From the NCBI GenBank assembly GCA_000444245.1, contig ATSW01006662.1:1-26980 (forward strand): a DNA stretch of 26,980 nt. Direction: 5' to 3'. The notes beneath the pieces are model-generated. The model was not told the DNA's origin, did not search any database, and saw nothing but the letters and a program-made list of their open reading frames with translations. Of this stretch, positions 1 to 9,551 are shown in pieces. Source of the stretch: Botryllus schlosseri. Taxonomy: Eukaryota; Chordata; Ascidiacea; Stolidobranchia; Styelidae. The number at the start of each line of letters is the position of its first letter. Within the stretch, counting starts at the first letter, position 1. The position numbers and the translations under genes were made by a program.

Positions 1-81
1 CTCAGAAACTCAACAAGTTTAGACTACTTGCACTACATACTGTGGTGTCTATATTTTCACGCTATTTCATCTTGTATTTGT

Positions 82-457
82 GGGAAGCGAGTGGCGCAGT
101 TGGTTAAGCGCCAGCGTCACGACACCAATGGTAGTGGTTCGAATCCCGATTCGGACCAACTTCTATGTGTCGGAGGTTTCTCTGGGCTCCTCATCGCCGA
201 CCTTACTGCAGTTGCAGTGTATTGAAAAGCCCAGACTGAAAGTGAGCCGTGCTACAAGTCGGCAGCAAAGACCACGAAGGGGACGCATGGGTGCGAGAGA
301 GACTGACATCTGAATGAGCGAAAGAGTGAAGAAGTCGTCCCCAAGATTACCAAAGACGAAGATATATGAACATTACAAAAATTACTGTCGTGGTGCACAT
401 AGCCTGGAAAAAGGCGAGAAGCACCACTGTAAAATGCCAATAATAATAATAATAATA
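82..457 (+). mobile_element. Full-length tRNA-derived SINE (family A)
   Basis: Pol III A box TGGCGCAGTTGG at 92-103 and a perfect B box GGTTCGAATCC at 136-146 begin a tRNA-like head. A body of about 290 bp and an (AAT)n tail follow. A 13-bp direct repeat, ATCTTGTATTTGT, flanks it at 69-81 and 458-470, typical of LINE-driven insertion. The exact target duplication and full head suggest a fairly young copy. The body holds a 20-bp core at 241-260 shared with SINE family B. Confidence 0.88.
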
Positions 458-470
458 ATCTTGTATTTGT

Positions 471-875
471 ACATTTCCTGAGATAAAAAAAAACTTATTT
501 CCCACAGTTTGGATTAATTTCGAAGAGTAGAAAGTAATTATGTAAAGAGTTTTCATCAGTTTTCGTGGTGAAATTGTCATAGGAACCGCATGAAATTGCT
601 TTTGTATCACGGTGACTGAATCTAATTTCGAAGAGTCCGCTGATTTGTATTGTCATCAGTAATTTTGCGTTAGTCGCGTAGATACATCTTGCAATCTCCA
701 AAGTAGGCACCACCTATTATCTGCCAATAAACCACAAAGGCTGCATCTGGACATTTATAAGCAGAGGTGCTCAGTATAGCGAAGTACTTCTACTTTTGAA
801 AGTAATCAAATACGTTTGTCTATACTTGGAATAAATGCTCAAGTGGTCGTGATTTTAGAATACTTCCGCTTGACA
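471..875. other. No feature seen
   Basis: AT-rich spacer between the SINE and the first hAT element. Short open frames on the minus strand here have no recognisable domain. Confidence 0.5.
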
Positions 876-1272
876 CAGTGATTCTCAACCGGGGATCCGC
901 GAAACTTCCAAATTTGTAAAAGGTCGACAACCTAATTTGTATTTTTTTAATTGGAGAAATCACGAGGCAGTTTTGCTTCATAACTGCTCAAACTTTAGGA
1001 CTCACATCAACGGAATGGCCGTCTGAGATGAAATGTTCTACTAAGCAATATCATTTTAATTGCCAATAGCCTACTGATATAAACATATTGCTGTTTAGAG
1101 ATGCTTTGTTCGGGTTTTCTCCTGTGATATACATAACCGCTATTCCAGAATAACTTCAAGATTAGCTGCTAGATAGAAATGGCTAGGCTGGACGTTATAT
1201 GTTCTGTTTCTCAATTTTGGTGCCAGATCGTACCCAAAATTGTCGTCTGAAGCGTTACGGGTAATTCTTACT

Positions 1273-1330
<58 letters not shown>

Positions 1331-1605
1331 CTTAATCGCCACTATTTATCTTTGTGGAAATGAATTTTTGGCAGCCGTTCATATCAAATCGACGGCGTGG
1401 ACTCTCAAGACACGACCGCGTAATTCAACAAATGCAGCTACAGAATTCGCTACAGGAAGTCTTCCCAATTTCTACATAAATAGTACGATGTTATTTCCAA
1501 TAAAAGTCATATTGTTGCCCATTATCACTAATCTACAGTTAATATTTGCACACGGCAGATGGCGGTTGCACGATAATTGAGGTAAATTTGAACTAAATCG
1601 GAGGG
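876..1605 (+). mobile_element. Degraded hAT element with hATC transposase remnant
   Basis: It starts with CAGTGATTCTCAACCGGGG and follows, in reverse, the intact element at 24527-25379 over almost its whole length. The far inverted terminus is lost and no 8-bp duplication can be paired. On the + strand the fragment LSSEALRVILTL, then CGNEF and AAVHIKS, corresponds to the hAT C-terminal dimerisation domain of ZBED5/FAM200-like transposases. A TTAC microsatellite (about 1268-1333) has expanded inside this coding remnant. It is far more diverged than the 24527 copy, hence older. Confidence 0.75.
1266..1334. repeat. (CTTA)n microsatellite
   Basis: Roughly 16 units of CTTA, nearly uninterrupted. 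It lies within the hAT remnant, exactly where its sister copy encodes the start of the conserved transposase block, so it arose after insertion. Confidence 0.95.
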
Positions 1606-4014
1606 TTTTCTGATTTTTTAGGCAAAATCAGGCCCGGACTGTTAACTTTTTTACCTACGATTCGATATTTGATTTGCTATACTTCGTAGGCTATAGTCTC
1701 CACGCATGGCGAAATCGTTTAGTTCATTTCCAAAGGGAAATGTTATATGTTGCGAGCATGCTATATTTACATCACGAGTCAATACATGAATAGACGCAAA
1801 AAGTCGTTATAAAGTTACAATGACTCTGCGAATAATTCTCCACACATTCTAAATTCCGAGATGGAAAATAAGAAATATGCTTCTGTTGTTGCGTCACGAA
1901 TGAACAGCAGTCCTGTTGATTGATGACTTACATCTGACGTAAAAACGACAAATTTAGAAATATTGAAAATTTTGGCAATTTTTTAAATTAAAAAAAACTA
2001 TTTTTACAATATTTTTACTTAGGAAGAACTCCAGTAGTTAATTTGCGCATTATTGTGCAAAAACTCGAACTTTATCGCAGCACAACTATAGATACTTATC
2101 TACATTTTCTAATATTCTGTCACAGAATCACGTATTGGAGTTTTACCGATTAAAAAATAACAAGTTCACGGTATAAAGAAATTGGTACGAGCTGTCTGTT
2201 CTTAATAAGTGGCTTGGCAAGAATGAAGAATTAATAGTAGCGTTTGTTGACAGGCAGCACTTAAGTTCAGCGTATATTACTGGCGACACACCCTGCTGCA
2301 TCATGATGGCTTCTGCATCGCCGTTGTTCATACTACGGTTTTAGATCATATACCCAATATCCACGTGAACTTGTTTCATATTCAAATTTGATAATCGTAT
2401 ATTTGTAGCTCCCCGTCTTTTTGAGAGGCTGGTTGATAGTCGTGCATTCGCTCGGTCTACCAACACATCCTCGCCGCAAATGAATTACGACCGACGTTTC
2501 GTGGTGTGTTGATCATCACACGATATCAACCAAAATATTTGCCGTAACGGTTTATGATTCACAGTAAGTTGACAATGTACCATCTACAACAGTATAAAAT
2601 AGGTTAAAAGGTGGGAATGTAAAATGAGAATTTCGCATACAGTGCAACCTCTACGACACAAAGGCACTTCGGCTTGCAAACAAATTCTGACTTTTTAAAC
2701 AAATTTTACAATTTTGTGACCGAACGCTACAATTTTGACATGTCAAAAAATAATCGCCGGAGTGATGACTGAAGACCATTGCGTAATTTCAGTGTCATCC
2801 TGACTACAATTCAGAACGACAATCATAGATAATCGCGCTAAATTATTTGATTGTAGCCCCAATTAAGAGCGTTGAAAATATGCCTCGATAGGATGCTAAC
2901 TGTTGATACGATGCCCAAACTACAATTTGTTCAATAGCAGACTCCCGAACATCCGCGCGGTCTAGTCAGTCAGTCTGCGGCAATAATACTACGTAGCAGT
3001 CGTTGGCCGTGTCGACTATATGGTGCTGAAATCGTTGCATCAGACACAAGTTGTAAATTGATGTTGCAACGTAGCTTCTCAACATCACCAAGTATAGCAC
3101 CGTCGAACGGCTGAAGTCTCCGACGAAAGAAAATGCCCCTTGCAAAAACATACGACAGCTTTATCGCTGGTGATCAAAACTTTTGGCAATAAAATCTATG
3201 AAGATTGGTGGATATCATAGTAGTTTAATATCATGGATACAGACAGACACATCGATGCTACCCAAAGTATACATTGAAACTAATTGTCAGCCTTGAAGCC
3301 TTGAATTCAGTGTTCGTTTATTCTTCAATGGCGCTATACACCGACGGCACCAGATACGGGAGCATGCTGCATAAATATCATCGATTGCGATGACGATTAC
3401 TTCTGAGACATACCATTAAGATTACAAGTACGAGTACAGCAAAATCTCGCAGTGTTCTATTATGATCACGATTACACGAAGAAGTAAACACAATTATTCA
3501 CTACTAAGTTTATTTTCTTCGAGGACAAGGCTGCACCTGCACCATCCATGCGTTAACAAATTAAGGATTCCATTCACTGTTACGTTACAATATACCTATT
3601 GCGCCAATTTATCGCTGATTATATTTCTCGGATCCGCCAATTTTCTTTCCAAGTACGGCCTATGCTGGTATGATATAAGTGGGTGGTTGACGGCTAATTT
3701 AAAGTTTGAGTAAAGAATGTCAATATAATTACTGATGCCCGATTCAATAGGTTAGGAGAATAAGACATACCGGACAGGAAACCCGCTATAACAACTAGTT
3801 CAACTGCTAACGTAACACGCGTCAATATTTTCCACTGTGGAAGGCCGTATAAACCTCGATTGCTCGTTTCGCAGGAGAGTAAAGATGTAGTACAAAGCCG
3901 CGCTCGTTAGTGAAAATGACATATGCGGTAAGTCATGATCAACCCACAACATTGTCGCAAAGTACAACGAGAAGGGTATGGTCTAAAACAGTGCCGCGAA
4001 GCTATTTTAGGTGG
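1606..4014. other. Unassigned spacer, 2.4 kb
   Basis: No supported gene. The open frames at 2143-2331, 2966-3151 and 3462-3713 are short, lack domains and show no splice partners. One copy of the ATCGATTGCGATGACGATTAC word occurs near 3380-3401; related words recur at 7226 and at the window end. Confidence 0.5.
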
Positions 4015-4022
4015 GCCGCGAA

Positions 4023-5020
4023 CAGGGCCGTAACTGCCGCACCCCTAACCCCCGAAAACTTCGTTGTATATACAAAATACATATAGGTTTAATTGTCCAT
4101 ATATGTGCCTAATTGACTGGCGCCGCGTGTTCCTGTCTTGGCAATCTGAACCTCACCAGACACATACCACCCCGCAGGAAAATATTATCTGTCAGTGAAG
4201 AAATAACAATATGAAATCGTGCGATCCTTCACTTTAGTACGTTTGGGCGATTCTATATATTTTGATATAGCAGACAGGAGGTCACGAAATAATATCATGT
4301 AACGAAGTCATACCAACGGGTCCGCCCGATCGAAGATGTTCAATTATTATTTACGGGCTCGAAAGTTTCAACGACACCTCACTCAGCTCTACCGGTAAAT
4401 CTGATTTGGTGAGCAGTGAGGACAGGAAATTGCTAGGAATATATATGCAATTCCCTATCTTATTGACCGATTTTATCACGAATTATCGAAAAGTTTCGCG
4501 CCTCGCGCTGGCTCACTAAACAGTGCAGCTATAATTTCGTGGCAAAGGCGAACAACGTGATGGGGGGTCAGTTTATCACCCTGTGGGAGCCCAAGACTCG
4601 GTTTTTTTTTTGGGGGGGGGCTGACGAATTGGTGATTCGTTCCTGCCAGCGGGTAGCCTATACACCCGGATATGTTTAATTATTATTGAGGGGTCCTACC
4701 TTTTCAAACACACCGCACTCAGCTCTACCGGTAAATCAGATTACGTGTGCGGAGAGATGATAAAAATTGATAGCAATGCATATGCAATTCCCGATTCAGT
4801 AACGAATTATAGAAATTTCCCGCGCTTCGCGCGTTTAGGCGAGAAAAGCTGACTCCCTAAAGGGCCACCTAATGTAGCAGATAAGTAGCGGTAAACAGTG
4901 AGTAGCCTGAGGGGGGTCAGGGGGGCGAAGCCCCCCAGAAGTTCGATTTATCACCGTATTGGGGCCCGAGACCAACGTTTTTTCTGGGGGGGGGGCTGAC
5001 GAAGTGATGTTACGGCCCCG
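4023..5020. mobile_element. Non-autonomous hAT-type element, 998 bp
   Basis: Terminal inverted repeats CAGGGCCGTAAC and (reversed) CGGGGCCGTAAC, flanked by a perfect 8-bp duplication GCCGCGAA at 4015-4022 and 5021-5028. There is no open frame of note. The interior holds two diverged direct copies of a block of about 320 bp (about 4350-4640 and 4690-5010), both starting near CTCAGCTCTACCGGTAAATC and both ending in T-runs joined to G-runs. Confidence 0.85.
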
Positions 5021-5248
5021 GCCGCGAAGACGCTCTAACTGTTACACTTTTGCATTCAATTTTCCAACTATTCTAGACACTTAATATTCTCAAGATTAGA
5101 AGAGTTAATGTACATTCTCCTCCTCCAAATTAAATTGTTTTGCGCCCATAAGCGCCACAAGCCACGTTGCCGTGCTCACAATAATTCGTTAGTCAGATTT
5201 TCGTCACAGTCATATTGATTGCAGCGTGAAATCAGACAGCGCGTTATT

Positions 5249-5690
5249 TAGGCTTACCATATTTTGGAAATCTAAAAAGAGGACACTTTTTCAGAAATTT
5301 GAGACCTGCAAAACCGGAGAAGAATTCTCAAAAACCGGTGAATTTTTCCCACTTTGTGATCGGTTGACTATAAAAAAAAGGTCATCTTTCCGCTCAGAGC
5401 TCAGAATACCGTTTTTCTCTCCACATTGCTAGGTGGATGACTAAAAAAAAAAGGTCATCTTTTCGCTCATAGCTAAAGTCACCGTTTTTCACTACGAAAT
5501 ACCCACCGGAGCGTCACTTCTGTGTTAATTTACGGCATATCACTCGCAATTTGCTCTAAATCTGACCTAAATTTTCAAAAAAGAGGACAAAATCTCAAAA
5601 AAAAGGACAAAAGGGCGTCCTCCGAGGACACTTTCAAAGAAGTCAAAAAAGAGGACAAATCCTCTTAAAAGAGGACGTATGGTAACCCTA
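5249..5690. mobile_element. hAT-type MITE, TAGG-TTACCATA family, copy 1
   Basis: Ends TAGGCTTACCATA and, reversed, TAGGGTTACCATA. Flanking 8-bp duplication GCGTTATT/GCGCTATT with one mismatch (5241-5248, 5691-5698). The word GAGGAC(A) is repeated near both ends. Noncoding, 442 bp. Its sister is at 20258-20590. Confidence 0.82.
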
Positions 5691-5886
5691 GCGCTATTGT
5701 GTATGCTTGAGATTGAAATTCATTCTTTCCTCCAAAGGCTTAGCGAACGTTGATCGGGAAATGCAGCAATCCAGCCCGATTTGTCGTTATAATCAGCAAA
5801 CAATTGCCGCAACGCAAGTTACTCATAACTCCTTTGTGTTCGACGTAAAGACGAATGGCTGATTGGATACGCGCTTGCTCGTCTGT

Positions 5887-6022
5887 TGTTGTTTGTGGTA
5901 GTCATGGTGTTTTTCTACCACAATGGTCATTTACACCAGGCCGATATTCTTTATTATGATTCCGCATCTGACGACTTGGAGCACGGTCCACGGATGGCGA
6001 GGAGCCTAGATAAGCGTTTCAC
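5887..6022 (-). mobile_element. 5'-truncated SINE (family B), copy 1
   Basis: Matches the 3' part of the full SINE at 11370-11651. It is flanked by the short direct repeat CGTCTGT (5880-5886, 6023-6029). The tRNA head is absent, as expected from incomplete reverse transcription. Confidence 0.7.
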
Positions 6023-6029
6023 GTCTGTA

Positions 6030-6829
6030 ATCATCTGTTATATGCAGGACCTTAACTGCCCCACCCCAATCCCCCAATTGGTACATCGAGCTTGAAGAGG
6101 GGCCAAAATTATCTCATGAATCAACATAAATCATGGAGTATTTGTTTGGAGAGTTATTGAACTTCTTTCAAGTTTTCTTCGCGCATGGCGTGTATTGGCA
6201 TCGTCAGATTTCTTGGTTTTAATAGCGGTATACCCATCTCCCTCAAAGAATAATGGGCATAATTTATAGAAATAGGCCTTTCAGTGTCGGCCATTACCGC
6301 TCCACGATACACCAAGACATATCAAGTTTCGGCCAACATGCGATTCCGCGAACTGTGCAGCAAAAAAGGTCGACAGTGAGAAAACCTCTGCCGAAAAGGA
6401 TCGAAACCTTCGATATGTGTATGCCGAATTGTCCACGGACTATATACGGTAGGCGCCTAAATGACTGTCTCCAAATATCGGTGTCGCCAAAAATTCATAG
6501 CAGTATATGTAATTGGCAATATGAATGCCATATGAATTCCGGAAAATATTCACACTAGGCGCGACCAGATAACTGTAACACACTGACAACATGAAAACTG
6601 GCACCCACGTACAGTGGTTTAAACGTTAATCGCGAAAGGGCGTATAGTGGGTCACGAACTGAAAAAGGTCGAGAAGTACTGAAAACTACCAATTAATCTT
6701 CAATGCGCCGTGGAACCGGCATCGTACTCTTTGTGGTCGTGCAAAAAGGTGCATAATTGAACTTCCCACACCCATCACACTGTTATACCGTAATTTCGAG
6801 CCATCTTTACGAAGAACGGACCGGCCAGG
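6030..6829. other. Unassigned spacer
   Basis: It contains a 101-codon open frame (6253-6558, +) with no recognisable motif, no TATA box and no splice partner. I do not call it a gene. Confidence 0.4.
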
Positions 6830-6836
6830 GCATTCT

Positions 6837-7071
6837 TAGTTGTTGATGTTTATGGTATTCCTGGCGTTTGTCGACTACTATGGTCATTTACAGGCCGATT
6901 TTCCTTATTTTTGATTCCGTATCTCCCGACTTGTAGCGCGGCCTACTTTTAGGCTGTTTGTAAGGCACCGCTTATGCGGATGAGATGTCGAGGAGGGGCC
7001 TAGATAAATATCTAACACTTAAGGTTGGAATTCTGGGGTCTACTACGCTACCACTACGCTATCTCGCCACT
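6837..7071 (-). mobile_element. SINE (family B), copy 2, near full length
   Basis: Minus-strand copy with a body matching 11370-11651 and part of the tRNA-like head (a GCGAGATAGCGTAGTGG stretch on the minus strand); the B box is decayed. Short direct repeat GCATTCT at 6830-6836 and 7072-7078. Confidence 0.7.
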
Positions 7072-7078
7072 GCATTCT

Positions 7079-7995
7079 ATAATTCCTTACAAAAAAATTG
7101 AATAACATAACCTGAGACTTATGATATACTAAAGAGCATCGAGCTTAGTTTATATCACAGACTTGGTGAGACTAAGGAGTTAAATAATCGGATTTTTAGA
7201 AAGCGATATGTTTACTATCCAAAAGAATAGATTACGATTACGGCAACTTTGTAATATTTTCAAATGTAATTGACGACGACAACAACAACAACAACAACAA
7301 CAATTCTTTAAAGATTTGTAATGGTCGCATTCGATTACGATTACAAATCTTCGTTACCCCATGTCGGCTCCACATCAGACATGGACAACTATATAATTTT
7401 AGTTGTCTAATTAGACTAATTAGATCGAAATGCCGGTAACTCTAATCTAATTCGTGAAATGATTATTTGCTCTCAATTTATCTAATTTCAAAAATATTTC
7501 TATGCTCTAATTTTAAATCTAATCTGATTCCTGGTTTTCCTGCAAATGCTACGAGAGAACTGTAAAGTGCGAAACGAGCCAAGCTTGCTGTTGTACATGC
7601 ACAATGTACATGCATTGGCTATTCTCTTGCCCATAAGATTGAACCATGACTTGGTAATAACTGAACTGGATCCAATCTCCTACTTGTCTCGAATTCAGTA
7701 CTTCTAATTCTAATCTAGTTTGGAAATAACTGTATAGCTACAATTATCATTTTGTTCGAATTTGGAAAAGCTGATAAATTATTAGTTGACAAGTCTGCCC
7801 CATATAGACATCTGATTTGTAAATCGCATCTTACCACTGACTGGACAGTTGGACCATTTTAAATTCAAATGTGGCGAGGGCAAAGAAGTCATATATATGC
7901 ATATGGATTGTACAATGGCTACATCCGAATCGCATATATGTGGCGAGTTATTATAGCACCACCTGGAGTATTACTGTCAAACATACGAACGCTTC

Positions 7996-7998
<3 letters not shown>
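7079..7998. other. Word-rich AT region
   Basis: No gene. About 7226-7350 holds GATTACGATTAC words around a (CAA)n run. About 7400-7720 has many TCTAAT/TCTAATCTAAT words. A TGTACATGCA direct repeat lies near 7591-7613. These may be eroded transposon arms, but I cannot pair their ends. Confidence 0.5.
7273..7303. repeat. (GAC)n/(CAA)n microsatellite
   Basis: Short GAC repeats pass into about eight AAC units. They sit between two GATTACGATTAC words. Confidence 0.85.

Positions 7999-8026
<28 letters not shown>
7999..8026. repeat. (AG)n microsatellite
   Basis: Fourteen uninterrupted AG units. Confidence 0.95.
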
Positions 8027-8029
<3 letters not shown>

Positions 8030-8117
8030 CCGATTTTGATTTTTCATAGCTCTGTTATATACTTGATATTATGACAACTACCGTTGAAATTTCGGCTTAC
8101 TTCGGGTTATCCACAAC

Positions 8118-8715
8118 CAGGGTTGTAATGACTCGAGTCATGACTCGACTCCAGTCAGATACGAGTCACGATTTTCTGATGACTCGACGTGACTCGAGTC
8201 ATTTTCTCAAAATACGGAAATGACTCGACTCAAGTCAAAGTCAATTTGTGTACGGACTCGACTTGGACTCGAGTCATTGCGCATGACTCGAACCAAGTCA
8301 TATGACTCGAGACTGAGACGGTCAAGACAGACATTTCCTCGTAATTTCGAATAGTAGAATAGCCACCCTATTGGGATTTCGTCTCTCGGTACTGGTACTT
8401 GAATATGCAACCAGAAACTAATAAAAGTGAGGAAAAGTACTATATTATAAATGCGAACCATTCGATATCACCAAACAGTTATAAAAAGTGGGTTTAACAA
8501 GACTTTAACTGGAAATTGAGCGGTCAACACAATGACTTGGACTCGGACTCGAGTCATAACACCATGACTCGGACTCGACCCTCTAGACGCTGACTTGGAC
8601 TCGGACTTGACTCGGTGGTGAATTGAAAATGACTCGACTCGACTTGACTCGAGTCAATCCTATAAAAGTGAGACTGACTTGAGACTTGGAGCCTTGTGAC
8701 TTGGTTACAACCCTG
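8118..8715. mobile_element. hAT-type element with CTCGAGTCA-studded arms
   Basis: Ends CAGGGTTGTAA and TTACAACCCTG form an exact 11-bp inverted pair. Flanks TCCACAAC/TCCATAAC (8110-8117, 8716-8723) are an 8-bp duplication with one mismatch. Both arms (about 8126-8310 and 8530-8710) are packed with variants of GACTCGAGTCA; the middle of about 210 bp has none. It is noncoding: frames inside merely translate the repeats. Confidence 0.87.
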
Positions 8716-8802
8716 TCCATAACACGACCACGCCGGCAGACTTTAAATTCAAGGCGTGGAGTAAACACCACATTCGCCCAATTTTATGTGTTGGCTAATA
8801 TT

Positions 8803-8966
8803 GTTGTTTCTGTTTATGGTATTTATGGCGTTTGTCGACTGCTATGGTAATTTACACCATATACACCAATTTTCTTCATTTTTATTCCGTAGCTGCCGAT
8901 TTGTAGCACGGCCCATTTCTAGGCTTTTATAAGACACTACGCACACGGATGAGATGGCGAGGAGGA
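8803..8966 (-). mobile_element. 5'-truncated SINE (family B), copy 3
   Basis: It carries only the 3' part of the family, flanked by a perfect 10-bp duplication GGCTAATATT (8793-8802, 8967-8976). Truncation with a clean duplication is the mark of LINE-mediated insertion. Confidence 0.8.
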
Positions 8967-8976
8967 GGCTAATATT

Positions 8977-9357
8977 TTATGCATCAACCTGTCAATACAC
9001 AACGTGGTGTCTTCATGCCTTGAATATTCTAAAGGGACACGCCACACTGCAAATTGACACATACAATATTGGCCGATACGTAAAACTGACCAAACGTGAT
9101 TTTTAACGCCACTCTTGAATTCGCGCTTAACCAGGTCACTTGCGATGTAGATATGAATGCTGCTTCATCAATTTGTGAACCAGGTGTACAGGCGCATAAA
9201 GAATTGCGACCTTGCTATCTAATTTTCTATTCGAGGACTTCTTTCCCGCGTACCTGCTGAATAAATTTCGAAACGCGTATTTTGAAACAGCCGAAACAGT
9301 ATTTTAATTGAGCGGGCCGCGTTTCGGGCATGAGAAGAAAGTAATCGTTTATTTTTT
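8977..9357. other. Upstream region of the CCP gene
   Basis: No gene or repeat recognised. It probably includes proximal enhancer sequence of the CCP gene, by position only. Confidence 0.35.
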
Positions 9358-9400
9358 CACAAAATTTAGCCTAAAGGCGATTCGCCTGTTAAATTTTGTG
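9358..9400. promoter_or_regulatory. Imperfect palindrome just upstream of TATA box
   Basis: An 11-bp arm at 9358-9368 pairs exactly with 9390-9400. Inside it a 6-bp arm at 9375-9380 pairs with 9382-9387 around a single base. The hairpin or cruciform ends 14 bp before the TATA box. It could be a dimeric factor site, or the scar of a small inverted-repeat element. Function is inferred from position only. Confidence 0.5.
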
Positions 9401-9414
9401 GTAAGCTGTCTTGG

Positions 9415-9424
9415 TATAAAAAGG
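9415..9424 (+). promoter_or_regulatory. TATA box of the CCP gene
   Basis: TATAAAAAGG lies 67 bp before the start ATG. A TSS about 30 bp downstream, near A9445 in ACTCACTT, would give a 5' UTR of about 37 nt. The strong TATA suggests a regulated, tissue-specific promoter rather than a housekeeping one, which is inference. Confidence 0.7.
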
Positions 9425-9481
9425 CCGATTGCGAAGAGTTACTCACTTGGCTTTCGATCTACAGGAAGAAAGTGAAAGAGG

Positions 9482-9551
9482 ATGAAGCACGCGATCGTTG
9501 CATGCGCCGCACTTTTGGGTTTAGTAGTATTGACTGCTGCCAACAATGATT
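9482..9551 (+). CDS. Exon 1: signal peptide
   Basis: The context GAGGATGA gives an ATG followed by K-H and the hydrophobic run AIVACAALLGLVVLTAA, then polar N-N-D. Cleavage is likely after the Ala pair, near residue 20. The exon ends in phase 1 at GATT|GTAAGT. This is the only ATG between the TATA box and the donor that opens a signal-like peptide. The next intron is only 70 bp. Confidence 0.88.

Noticed and set aside
92-146. A functional tRNA gene
   Set aside because: A and B boxes are present, but a long body with an AAT tail and 13-bp flanking duplication follow, so it is a SINE head. I could not fold a proper acceptor stem.
1266-1334. CRISPR-like or satellite array
   Set aside because: A pure 4-bp repeat with no spacers; an ordinary microsatellite.
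2405-2530. Possible SINE fragment with CTCGGTCTACCAAC
   Set aside because: No boxes, tail or flanking duplication could be established.
3462-3713. 83-codon open frame as a small secreted protein
   Set aside because: No signal peptide at the start and no recognisable domain; this length is expected by chance in 27 kb.
6253-6558. 101-codon open frame on + strand as a gene
   Set aside because: No motif, no promoter or splice partner, and its composition is that of random sequence.
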